From: Nitrospirota bacterium
Lineage (GTDB): Bacteria > Nitrospirota_A > Leptospirillia > Leptospirillales > Leptospirillaceae
Direction of reading: 5' to 3'
NCBI GenBank assembly: GCA_021829515.1
Contig: JAKBPM010000038.1
Span: 1 to 7,984, forward strand
DNA: 7,984 nt
The translations under genes were made by a program, and so were the position numbers. This document shows, piece by piece, positions 1-5,436 of the stretch (its first letter is position 1; each line of letters begins with the position of its first letter). The notes under the pieces are model-generated. The model saw only the letters and a program-made list of their open reading frames with translations. It was not told the DNA's origin and did not search any database.

Positions 1-122
1 TCCACTTTTGCCCCCTTGAGTTTTCGGACATGTTCGATGGGCCGCTCCAACTCCATCAGGGTATTTCCCGTGCGCCTCAACTCTCCGATTTTCAGGGATG
101 CATTTCTTTTGGAAACAATCAG
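1..122 (-). CDS. Possible partial coding frame running off the left edge, unidentified
   Basis: On the minus strand one frame stays open from just after the methyltransferase stop to the window edge. It reads like protein, with a charged stretch containing LKIGELRRTG followed by MELERPIEHVRKLKGAKV. The only in-frame ATG starts at base 56 and has no clear Shine-Dalgarno; an upstream CTG/ATT overlapping the methyltransferase TGA would be an unusual coupled start. At least one other minus frame is also open over this short distance, so the evidence is mainly residue composition. I do not recognise the family. If real, it would be the downstream, same-strand neighbour of the methyltransferase. 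Confidence 0.3.
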   Translation of the reverse strand, partial: MIVSKRNASLKIGELRRTGNTLMELERPIEHVRKLKGAKV

Positions 123-886
123 CCCGTTCTTTTCGTCCCTTCAATCATCATGGAATCGATCGAGAAGTCTCCATCGGGAGAAACGTCAAAATAGGCCCGC
201 ACTTCTGAAGGCGCAATATCAAATAGATGCCGTATCATGGTGGCTCTGTTCTCAGGTGTGGAGGAACGCTGAATCCAGGAGTCAAAGAGAAGCCGTGTTT
301 TCCACATGCTCCAGGTAATGTCCAGAAAGCCCGCCTCATTTATGGCCCCCTTCCAGTCGGAAAGACGATAGCTTTTCACGTGGGTTGTGTCCCGTAAAAG
401 CTCGATTGTCTGGAGCCATGTTTCTTTCAGGGGCATTTCAGGAGAAATGCTGTCGATCATCAAAATCTTGCCTCCAGGCCTGAGAACGCGGGAGCACTCT
501 TGGAGGGATCGTTCCAGATCCTCCCAATGATGGGCACTGTAACGTGAAACCACAAGATCAAATTGTCCATTTTCAAAAGGGATCTTTTCCGCATGTCCCG
601 CTTTTGTTTCGATGTTTGGAAGATGTCGTGAAAGAGCTTCTTCCTGAACAACCTGCAGCATTGCTTCGCTCGGATCCATCGCAATGACATGTTTGGCAAG
701 AAGTGCGAGATGATAGGAGACATGTCCCGCGCCACACCCCAGATCCAGAATGAGAGAGGGGGAAGTTCCATAAACTTTCTCCTTAAGGGCCTCCAGATCT
801 TTTCCTTGGGCATGTACAGCGCTGTTCAGGTATTTTTTCGATGCGCCGGAAAACTGTTCGGTAACTTTTTCCTGATGATTTTTCAT
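119..886 (-). CDS. Class I SAM-dependent methyltransferase (UbiE/Methyltransf_11 type)
   Basis: A 255-residue cytoplasmic protein with a Rossmann-fold methyltransferase core. Motif I is DLGCGAG at about residues 48-54, followed by the acidic strand end VIAMDP with Asp71 placed to bind the SAM ribose. FDLVVSR (about 109-115) and LRPGG (about 135-139) match motifs II/III of the Methyltransf_11 group, which methylates small molecules such as quinones, lipids or toxic metabolites. The actual substrate cannot be read from sequence. I start at base 886 rather than the longer frame at 943 because GGAGG (895-899) lies 8 bases upstream, and because the probable promoter sits around 942-971, which would leave the longer start at or upstream of the transcript start. 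It is divergent from an XRE/MmyB-like regulator with paired operator-like sequences between them, so regulation by that protein is a reasonable inference. The C-terminal third (after about residue 160) lacks motifs I can name and probably forms the substrate cap. Confidence 0.9.
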   Translation of the reverse strand: MKNHQEKVTEQFSGASKKYLNSAVHAQGKDLEALKEKVYGTSPSLILDLGCGAGHVSYHLALLAKHVIAMDPSEAMLQVVQEEALSRHLPNIETKAGHAEKIPFENGQFDLVVSRYSAHHWEDLERSLQECSRVLRPGGKILMIDSISPEMPLKETWLQTIELLRDTTHVKSYRLSDWKGAINEAGFLDITWSMWKTRLLFDSWIQRSSTPENRATMIRHLFDIAPSEVRAYFDVSPDGDFSIDSMMIEGTKRTG

Positions 887-941
887 AGGTCTTTCCTCCG
901 ACAATGGTTTAATCCTCGATAACTCTCCTGCTTCGATATTC

Positions 942-996
942 ATGATAGATAATCTCTCTATACAGGTACAAGATTAATCATTTATACTGGTATAAT
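942..996. promoter_or_regulatory. Divergent promoter region with two operator-like near-palindromes
   Basis: TATACTGGTATA (984-995) and TATACAGGTACA (959-970) are two versions of one 12-mer (10 of 12 identical), 25 bases apart start to start. The first overlaps a strong extended -10 box for the regulator, TGG-TATAAT, with TATAAT at 991-996. The second covers a weak minus-strand -35 (TTGTAC, bases 971-966), 18 bases from TATCAT (947-942), a good -10 for the methyltransferase. This is the arrangement expected for an autoregulated one-component repressor. The promoter calls are by eye; that the divergent regulator binds here is inference. Confidence 0.5.
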
Positions 997-1054
997 AACT
1001 TCCATGGAGATTGATTTGTCTGTGGAAACGAGCGTTTTTGAGAGGAACAGTGAA

Positions 1055-1858
1055 ATGCCAAATAAGGAACTTGGGAATTTTCTGAGAAAGCTCCGGGAAC
1101 GGACATCGCCTGAGGGGCTTGGATTTTCAGGAGGAGGGAGAAGAAGAACTCCAGGACTCAGAAGGGAAGAAGTGGCTTCCTTATGCCAGATCAGCACAAC
1201 ATGGTACTCTTGGATAGAACAAGGCCGGGACGTATCCGTATCGACAGGGGTTCTCCTTAGACTTTCCGAAATTTTCCGGATATCCGAAGCTCAGAGAGAA
1301 TATCTCTTCAATGTGGCCGGAAAACAGAAGGAGAAGGATGCTTCCCCTCCTCAAGAACCCATTCCGGAAGCTGTCGTGCAGATCGTCCGATCGTATCCTC
1401 ATCCCGCCTATGTGCTTGATGGCTCCTGGAATGCCGTCAGATGGAACTCTTTTGCAGAAGAGCTCTTTATTGGCTGGCTTTCCCCCGGCAGTCATTTCCG
1501 AAATCTCCTGGAATACATGTTCTTGTCTTCGGAGGCATTGACTCTTGTCGTATCTTGGGAAGAAAGAGCCAGGCGGCTGGTGGGAGATTTCCGGGCAGAC
1601 TGCGGGTCGAACCTGCATGATCCTCTGAAAGCAAAGCTTATCGAAAAGTTGCAGAGGGAAAGTTCTCCTTTCCAGGAGTTTTGGAATGAAGAAGACGTTT
1701 CCTGGAGAGAATCTGGGGAAAAGATTTTCCATCACCCAAAATTCGGACGGTTGATTTTTGATCAGGCAACTTTTCGTCTTGTGGAAAGACGAGACCTCAA
1801 GGTGAGCCTTTTTGTGCCCTTCTCTGGAAGGGACTTCTCCGTATCGCAGGGAGTATAG
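1055..1858 (+). CDS. XRE-family HTH regulator with MmyB-like ligand-binding domain
   Basis: A 267-residue one-component transcription factor. The N-terminal part (residues about 4-90) is the helix-turn-helix typical of this family: GRRRTPGLRREEVA (28-41) leads into the recognition region around STTWYSWIEQGRD (47-59), and the domain closes with EYLFNVAG. A linker (about 91-102) is followed by the MmyB-like ligand-binding domain, with its YPHPAYVLDGSWNAVRWN signature at about 114-131, which in characterised relatives binds small hydrophobic ligands. Family members usually have this length. I prefer the ATG at 1055 (AGAGGA at 1041-1046, 8 bases upstream) to the in-frame ATG at 1004, which has no ribosome-binding site and lies about where the TATAAT promoter would start transcription. 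It is transcribed away from the methyltransferase and probably controls both genes. The ligand is unknown. Confidence 0.9.
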   Translation: MPNKELGNFLRKLRERTSPEGLGFSGGGRRRTPGLRREEVASLCQISTTWYSWIEQGRDVSVSTGVLLRLSEIFRISEAQREYLFNVAGKQKEKDASPPQEPIPEAVVQIVRSYPHPAYVLDGSWNAVRWNSFAEELFIGWLSPGSHFRNLLEYMFLSSEALTLVVSWEERARRLVGDFRADCGSNLHDPLKAKLIEKLQRESSPFQEFWNEEDVSWRESGEKIFHHPKFGRLIFDQATFRLVERRDLKVSLFVPFSGRDFSVSQGV

Positions 1859-2067
1859 AGATGTTCTTCTTGTAGGGCAGGGAGACTATTTCGTCCAGCA
1901 CATCATTGTGTTTTCAACGCCTTCTCTGGACGCATATATATCCGCTCAATGTTGAAGTCGACGTCACATATTGTAACCCACCGGGCGCAGGATATACCGA
2001 AGCACCAAGCTTTTCGAATTCCTGTACTCTTGAATATTGAAAAATTGCAATATTTACGAGAGGTTAG
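1859..2067. other. No confident gene; decayed sequence after the regulator
   Basis: No start-to-stop frame with a ribosome-binding site is present. One plus frame is open for much of this stretch and reads PLNVEVDVTYCNPPGAGYTE before stops at about 2038 and 2065. It is in phase with the gene remnant that begins at 2068, so this could be the stop-riddled upstream part of the same pseudogene. That link is speculative. No terminator with a T-run is obvious after the regulator. Confidence 0.35.
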
Positions 2068-2286
2068 GAGCAAAATTATGCCCAGTCGATTCAAGACGTT
2101 GATTCATTTCTCATTTACCTGAAGAACCTCGAACCAGGAACTCTCATTCCAAAGCCCAAATCACAGAGCCATATCATCAAGGGGTGGGGAAACCGGAGGG
2201 AAGAAGAAGCTCTGATCTATTGTATTCCCAATCAAAAGCATCCGTTCAAACCATCCGAGAAAGGCATTACTTTGTCTGAATTGTGA
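2068..2286 (+). pseudogene. Remnant of a small unidentified gene, 3' end cut off by an IS21-like end
   Basis: A plus-strand frame of 72 codons without ATG, GTG or TTG start reads as credible protein: DVDSFLIYLKNLEPGTLIPK, then IIKGWGNRREEEALIYCIPN, then KPSEKGITLSEL. The stop codon at 2284-2286 lies inside the IS21-like terminus that begins at 2282, so the original C-terminus was lost at that insertion. The frame is closed upstream by TAG (2065-2067). I do not recognise the family. The run WGxRREEEALIYxIPN followed by KGITLSE looks like a conserved small domain whose natural end would continue past the break. Non-functional as it stands. Confidence 0.5.
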
Positions 2287-2293
2287 ATAGCAA

Positions 2294-2440
2294 CTAAAAA
2301 GTAGACCACCCCAAGGTGGTAAAATCAGGTTGTTTTTTGCACTTTCTTTCCCAGTTTATTGTGACTTTTCCTGAAGCGATAAGATTCCCCCAGACCTCTG
2401 ACCAACGGGAAAACTCAAGGTTTGAGGTGATGAGAAGACT
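2294..2440 (-). pseudogene. istB: istB fragment (IS21 transposition ATPase/helper), C-terminal piece
   Basis: The minus frame reads SLLITSNLEFSRWSEVWGN, which matches the IstB signature of type (S/T)xLITxNLxFxxWxxVFG near the end of the AAA+ ATPase domain. IstB stimulates the IstA transposase and selects target sites. After this motif the frame continues about 29 codons of low-similarity sequence to a TAG inside the IS terminus. Everything N-terminal, including the Walker motifs, is missing, and a TGA (2441-2443) precedes the fragment. Identification rests on this one motif plus the adjacent istA fragment and terminus. Confidence 0.6.
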
Positions 2441-2479
2441 TCACCTGTTTGAGCACCCGGGAAAGCCGGGCTTCCTTAG

Positions 2480-2560
2480 CCGGGTTTCTTCCCGGTCCGG
2501 GCCGGAGAGGATCCGGAGGACCGCTGTTTTCAGATCGTCGTAGACGAGTGTGATGGGAAC
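2480..2560 (-). pseudogene. istA: istA fragment (IS21 DDE transposase), internal piece
   Basis: About 27 codons on the minus strand, VPITLVYDDLKTAVLRIL followed by SGPDREETR, match the IstA integrase-core segment of general form VPxxLVYDNLKTAV, where the Asp of YD is in the catalytic region. The rest of the transposase (N-terminal HTH and the remaining DDE residues) is absent. An upstream in-frame TAA and a downstream TGA close the fragment. It lies in the same frame as the istB fragment, consistent with one internal deletion across the istA-istB junction. Confidence 0.6.
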
Positions 2561-2679
2561 TTTCGGTCTGTCTGGGCCTTACTGGATTTTGTCCCCATTA
2601 TGCTTGTTTTTGGGACTAAAATACTTAAACTGAATTACTTCACGCTGAAAAACTCGCATCATAAGCATTTGTTAATTTT

Positions 2680-2724
2680 TGCGTATTCTCGCGAAGGTTG
2701 CCGATTCCGGTCAAAGTTGCCACC
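2680..2724. repeat. Second IS21-type terminus with repeated subunits
   Basis: The plus strand starts TGCGTATTCTCGCGAAGG and contains two related subunits, GCGAAGGTTGCC (2691-2702) and GTCAAAGTTGCC (2710-2721), 19 bases apart. Short direct repeats about 20 bases apart inside a terminus are characteristic of IS21-family ends, and GCGTATTC...GATTCCGGTC is the style of one IS21 subgroup. It differs from the end at 2282, so it probably comes from a separate element. No transposase fragment could be read on either side, so the call is tentative. Confidence 0.4.
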
Positions 2725-3157
2725 CCTCTTCAACCTTCGGGACCCCTCATCCAATCGGTCACATGACCCGCTATCCTGAACACTCTCGGAGTTTTTATCC
2801 AACAGGAGAAGCGGTCAGTATGGTAATGGACAAGCGGTTGACCGCCCGACGGGCCGGTCTGGAAGCGATCATCAGCCACATCTATAGTAATTAATTTTGC
2901 TAGAAAGATATCAATAACTTTCAAACTAATCATATCGAAGATTTCTCGAATGTAAAATCAATTTCAATGTAAAATCGCAAAAACTCACAACCCCAATAAA
3001 ATATGGATTTTTTCCCATGGTGCTATGGTGTAATTTTGGTGTAATGATGGTGCAATGGAAGAGGGAAAACAGATCAAAACAAGGGCACACAAGGTCACAT
3101 GAAGAAACGCGAATGGTCAAAACTTGGCTTCTGATATGGGTTTTTTTATGGAAAGGG
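2725..3157. other. Gene-free stretch between IS scars and the tRNA gene
   Basis: Open frames here (plus, ending at 2894, and minus over 2730-2933) have no ribosome-binding site and no recognisable motif. From about 2884 the sequence is AT-rich and holds an 11-base direct repeat, AATGTAAAATC (2949-2959 and 2966-2976), and four TGGTG-based repeats (3018-3056). No integrase, transposase or RNA gene was seen. Confidence 0.5.
3018..3056. repeat. Four TGGTGNNAT direct repeats beside the tRNA gene
   Basis: TGGTGCTAT (3018), TGGTGTAAT (3026), TGGTGTAAT (3037) and TGGTGCAAT (3048) occur at spacings of 8, 11 and 11 bases. They lie about 100 bases beyond the tRNA 3' end. Short direct repeats of this kind resemble arm-type binding sites of tyrosine integrases at tRNA attachment sites, but no integrase gene or duplicated tRNA end is present in the window. 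Confidence 0.4.
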
Positions 3158-3234
3158 TGGTGCCCCCGGGGTGACTCGAACACCCGACACAAGGTTTAGG
3201 AAACCTCTGCTCTGTCCGCCTGAGCTACGGGGGC
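3158..3234 (-). tRNA. tRNA-Arg, anticodon CCT
   Basis: The minus strand folds into a full cloverleaf: acceptor GCCCCCG/CGGGGGC, D-stem GCTC/GAGC, anticodon stem GAGGT/ACCTT with loop TTCCTAA, a 5-base variable loop, and T-stem GGGTG/CACCC with loop TTCGAGT. The anticodon CCT (plus-strand bases 3198-3200) reads AGG, so this is a minor arginine tRNA. The discriminator is A at 3161 and the CCA end is encoded (3160-3158). It sits downstream of the zinc-ribbon gene and its terminator on the same strand, with no obvious promoter of its own that I could assign. Confidence 0.95.
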
Positions 3235-3260
3235 ATTTGATTTTGGTAGGGTGATTGCTG

Positions 3261-3289
3261 GAAGAAAGGACCGGTCGGGAAACCGGTCC
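3261..3289 (-). terminator. Intrinsic terminator after the zinc-ribbon gene
   Basis: A perfect 8-base-pair stem, GGACCGGT/ACCGGTCC (3268-3275 with 3282-3289), has a 6-base loop. On the minus strand it is followed by TTTCTTCC, a short U-rich tail. It begins 12 bases past the zinc-ribbon stop codon and precedes the tRNA gene. Confidence 0.7.
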
Positions 3290-3300
3290 CTGTCGATCCA

Positions 3301-3468
3301 TTATCCTATATTTGGTCCATACCAGGTGCCATTACAATCGATGCAGACGAAGTCCCCGTCGACGGAAAGTGTAGGCTCTCCGCAGAAAGGGCAATCCGGC
3401 CCATTTTTTCTGGGAATGTGAAGTGGTAACTCCAATTCGTCAAGATCAATTTCTTCGGGCTCATCCAT
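3301..3468 (-). CDS. Small zinc-ribbon protein (55 residues)
   Basis: A 55-residue acidic protein whose second half is a compact zinc ribbon: CPFC (about 26-29) and CIDC (about 42-45), spaced by 12 residues, supply four cysteine ligands. The N-terminal third is rich in Asp and Glu (EEIDLDELEL). It ends NGTWYGPNIG. No enzymatic domain is present; proteins like this usually bind nucleic acid or protein partners, but the role here is unknown. The ATG at 3468 is preceded by AAGGGG (3475-3480) with 6 bases between, and a strong terminator follows the stop. It appears monocistronic: the amidase gene upstream on the same strand ends 158 bases away. The complete gene signals and four well-placed cysteines make it convincing despite its size. 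Confidence 0.8.
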   Translation of the reverse strand: MDEPEEIDLDELELPLHIPRKNGPDCPFCGEPTLSVDGDFVCIDCNGTWYGPNIG

Positions 3469-3522
3469 TGGGATCCCCTTTATCTATCCTGAATCATTCG
3501 ATACGATGAATGTGTCTGCCAG

Positions 3523-3540
3523 ACCCGTTTTAAAACAGGT
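3523..3540. promoter_or_regulatory. Palindrome upstream of the zinc-ribbon gene
   Basis: ACCCGTTTTAAAACAGGT is an 18-base inverted repeat with a perfect 10-base core (GTTTTAAAAC, 3527-3536) and one mismatched pair. It lies about 55 bases upstream of the zinc-ribbon start and downstream of the amidase stop. It could be an operator; AT-rich palindromes also arise by chance, so confidence is low. Confidence 0.3.
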
Positions 3541-3626
3541 CATCACAACCAAGACTCTCCATCCTATCATAGAAAACGGCCATTTTCCAAAATCGGTCCG
3601 TATCATAAATGGAATATCGGTGGAAT

Positions 3627-5042
3627 TTATTCAGGCTGATGAAGGTTGGCACTTGCGAGGCGATTGATTTTTTCCGGATGGACCCAGCGGTCGTAGGAAA
3701 TAATTCCTCTGTAGAGACCCTCAGCTACCAGTTGTCGATATCGTCCTTTTGCCATGAGGGCCGCATCTTTCCTGTTCGAAAGAAAGTTGACTTCCGTCAG
3801 GACCGCCGGCATCGATGTTCCCATGATGACATAGAAGGGCGCATGCTTGATCCCGAAATCCCGAATTCCGGAATAATGGGAGCTCAGTGTTCCAATGAGG
3901 GCATTGTCGAGGGATGAGGCAAGCTCCATGGAATGTTTCTTTTTGTGATTGATCCTCAATGTGAGGAGGATTGCTCCCAGATCACCTGCCGCACCAAGGG
4001 AAGCATTTTCCCGCTTTGCGAGAGCCATGGCTCGTTTATCCTTTGAGTGAAGGGTCAGGAGATAGGTCTGGATTCCCCTGACGGAAGGGTCAGGGTCGGC
4101 ATTTGCATGAACAGAAAGGAAAAGGTCTCCATGGTCCCGGTTCGCAATCCTTGTCCTGTCCTTCAGAGAGATGAAGGAGTCGTCTGTTCTCGTGTAAAAG
4201 ACATGGAACCGTCCATCCTGTGAAAGGAGAAGGCCCAATCTCCGGACGATATCAAGGACGAGATCCTTTTCACAATAACCGTTGACAGATGTGGTTCCGC
4301 AATCCTTTCCACCATGACCTGCGTCCAGAACAACCCTCATGCGGTGTGTCTTGATGGGCAAGGTATAGTCGGACTCAATGGCGACTGGTGGGGGAGAGGC
4401 GGTTGTTCCCGTTTCTTTCTTTTTTTCCTGCAGTTTTTTTCCGGGAATAATATAGACTTTCCCATTATTTCCGGGTTTTGTCTGAATGGTTGGGGATGTT
4501 TTTGACGGAGGCGTCGAGCTGACCGCCGCCTTTCCATTATGGGATTGCTTGCGGGAGGAGGGGGCATTGTCCTGGGCATTCTTGCCCGGATGCCCTGTTA
4601 CAGGGTAATCGATCACAACGCGGGAAGGAGATGAAAGATTGAAAATATGGGGAGTGCCGAGCGTGGTTGACTCCATAACAATCAATACGGTCGTCCGTTT
4701 TCCGGGCTTATAGGTAACGGTGATTTCCCTGATCCATTTTTTGGAATATGTGTTTCGGAGGCGATAGGATTTTTTGAGGGAAGGGGAAGGCATGACACCT
4801 TCGAGCGAAATGATTCCCTGTCCGGTTCGGGAAGAGACTGACTCTTTTTTCACTGGACCATCGAGCACCAGAACAACCCGTATATGATCCCGATGGAGCC
4901 CGACTTTCATGTTCGTGAGAAAACTGATTGAGGATGCATTGGCGGAAGAAATCCAGTAGGTCGTTCCCATTGCCTTGAAGGAGCCGGGAGCAATCAATCC
5001 GCAAACGATGAGAAAGAGGATTAAAAGTTTTTTTCCAAACAT
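3627..5042 (-). CDS. N-acetylmuramoyl-L-alanine amidase, AMIN + Amidase_3 (AmiC type)
   Basis: A 471-residue exported zinc hydrolase that cleaves the bond between N-acetylmuramic acid and the peptide stem, usually to split septal peptidoglycan between daughter cells. A signal peptide (FGKKLLILFLIVCGLIAPG) is followed by an AMIN-like beta domain (about 28-147) for envelope targeting, a low-complexity Ser/Pro/Lys linker (about 149-227), and the Amidase_3 domain (about 233-449). Zinc ligands are His243 (DAGHGG), Glu258 (CEKD) and His312 (SVHAN); the catalytic Glu417 is in LTEVNFLSN. The segment between SVHAN and this Glu contains the family's regulatory helix region. I start at 5042, with GGAAGG (5052-5057) just upstream, because the longer frame to 5171 would place 43 residues before the signal peptide. 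Odd point: cysteines replace the usual Pro and Arg in GGKDCG and GYCEKD, 9 residues apart and flanking the zinc site. It is divergent from an LpoA-like gene, a cell-wall pairing. Confidence 0.93.
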   Translation of the reverse strand: MFGKKLLILFLIVCGLIAPGSFKAMGTTYWISSANASSISFLTNMKVGLHRDHIRVVLVLDGPVKKESVSSRTGQGIISLEGVMPSPSLKKSYRLRNTYSKKWIREITVTYKPGKRTTVLIVMESTTLGTPHIFNLSSPSRVVIDYPVTGHPGKNAQDNAPSSRKQSHNGKAAVSSTPPSKTSPTIQTKPGNNGKVYIIPGKKLQEKKKETGTTASPPPVAIESDYTLPIKTHRMRVVLDAGHGGKDCGTTSVNGYCEKDLVLDIVRRLGLLLSQDGRFHVFYTRTDDSFISLKDRTRIANRDHGDLFLSVHANADPDPSVRGIQTYLLTLHSKDKRAMALAKRENASLGAAGDLGAILLTLRINHKKKHSMELASSLDNALIGTLSSHYSGIRDFGIKHAPFYVIMGTSMPAVLTEVNFLSNRKDAALMAKGRYRQLVAEGLYRGIISYDRWVHPEKINRLASANLHQPE

Positions 5043-5436
5043 CCCGAACCGCCTTCCTGTTCTTATAAATAATGTGTTACGGCCGAGCAGAGACAAGCTT
5101 GTCAAGAGAATCTCCAAGAATAACCAGCTTAACTTATGACGATTTTGACAAAAAAACAAGCTTGTGTCCATCCTTCCTTGTTTTTTTGACGAAATGGCCT
5201 GAAACCGGCGACTGTCAGGGGAAATTATCTGCCCTTCCTTGATTCAGCTCATTGTCTTCCTGTACTCTCATCATAGCACTGCACTTATGTATCCTTTTTT
5301 ACCCGGTTTTATTTCAAAGTGAATCGATGGCTGCCCGCCGCACCTTCAAGCTCTGCTGGTATTGGCTGTTCTACAAGGGGAACCCGGCTTGAACTGTCTC
5401 GGAATGCCCGATGAAAAATGCAGAAAAGGTCCATTG
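5043..5436. promoter_or_regulatory. Divergent control region between amidase and LpoA-like gene
   Basis: This 394-base stretch has no gene. It contains GACAAGCTTGTC, a perfect 12-base palindrome (5092-5103), and a second copy of its core, ACAAGCTTGT (5156-5165), 63 bases apart (about six helical turns). The second copy overlaps an inverted repeat: GACAAAAAAACAAG (5147-5160) and CTTGTTTTTTTGAC (5177-5190), 13 of 14 paired, with a 16-base loop. A possible minus-strand -10 (CATTAT, 5074-5069) would put the first palindrome over the -35 of the amidase promoter. No convincing promoter for the plus-strand gene could be assigned. Confidence 0.45.

Larger units (their letters stand above)
2282..2560 (-). 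mobile_element. Internally deleted IS21-family remnant (istA and istB fragments plus one terminus)
   Basis: The left boundary is a TGT-start terminus (TGTGAATAGCAAC, then GTAGACCACC, at 2282-2310) of the style seen at IS21-family ends. Reading inward on the minus strand there is an istB C-terminal fragment (2294-2440) and then an istA internal fragment (2480-2560). In an intact IS21 element istA (about 1.5 kb) and istB (about 0.75 kb) lie head to tail, so most of both genes has been lost and the remains sit in one frame separated by a TGA. No opposite terminus of the same type was found nearby. The element cannot encode transposition functions. Confidence 0.6.

Noticed and set aside
886..943. 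Longer methyltransferase start at base 943
   Set aside because: No ribosome-binding site there, and the likely promoter lies at 942-971; the start at 886 has GGAGG at ideal spacing.
1004..1054. Upstream ATG for the XRE/MmyB-like regulator
   Set aside because: It sits 8 bases after TATAAT and would be leaderless; the downstream ATG has a good ribosome-binding site and matches the family's usual N-terminus.
1903..2094. Minus-strand open frame of 63 codons
   Set aside because: No ribosome-binding site or motif; it overlaps the plus-strand gene remnant, which reads more like protein.
2454..2500. GC-rich CCGGG inverted repeats as a terminator
   Set aside because: The stem is broken by mismatches and bulges, no T-run follows on either strand, and the stretch lies in the istA/istB scar.
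2316..2543. Plus-strand open frame of 75 codons
   Set aside because: It is antisense to the istA/istB fragments, which give recognisable IS21 motifs on the minus strand.
2679..2933. Open frames on both strands (plus 2679-2894, minus 2730-2933)
   Set aside because: No ribosome-binding site, no motif, and the plus frame begins inside an IS21-type terminus. A degraded gene cannot be excluded.
2926..3192. Minus-strand open frame through the tRNA 3' flank
   Set aside because: It starts inside the tRNA gene and continues into AT-rich repeats; no ribosome-binding site or recognisable domain.
3017..3199. Plus-strand open frame ending in CPRGDSNTRHKV
   Set aside because: This is the antisense translation of the tRNA 3' half, a well-known false ORF; no ribosome-binding site and no family.
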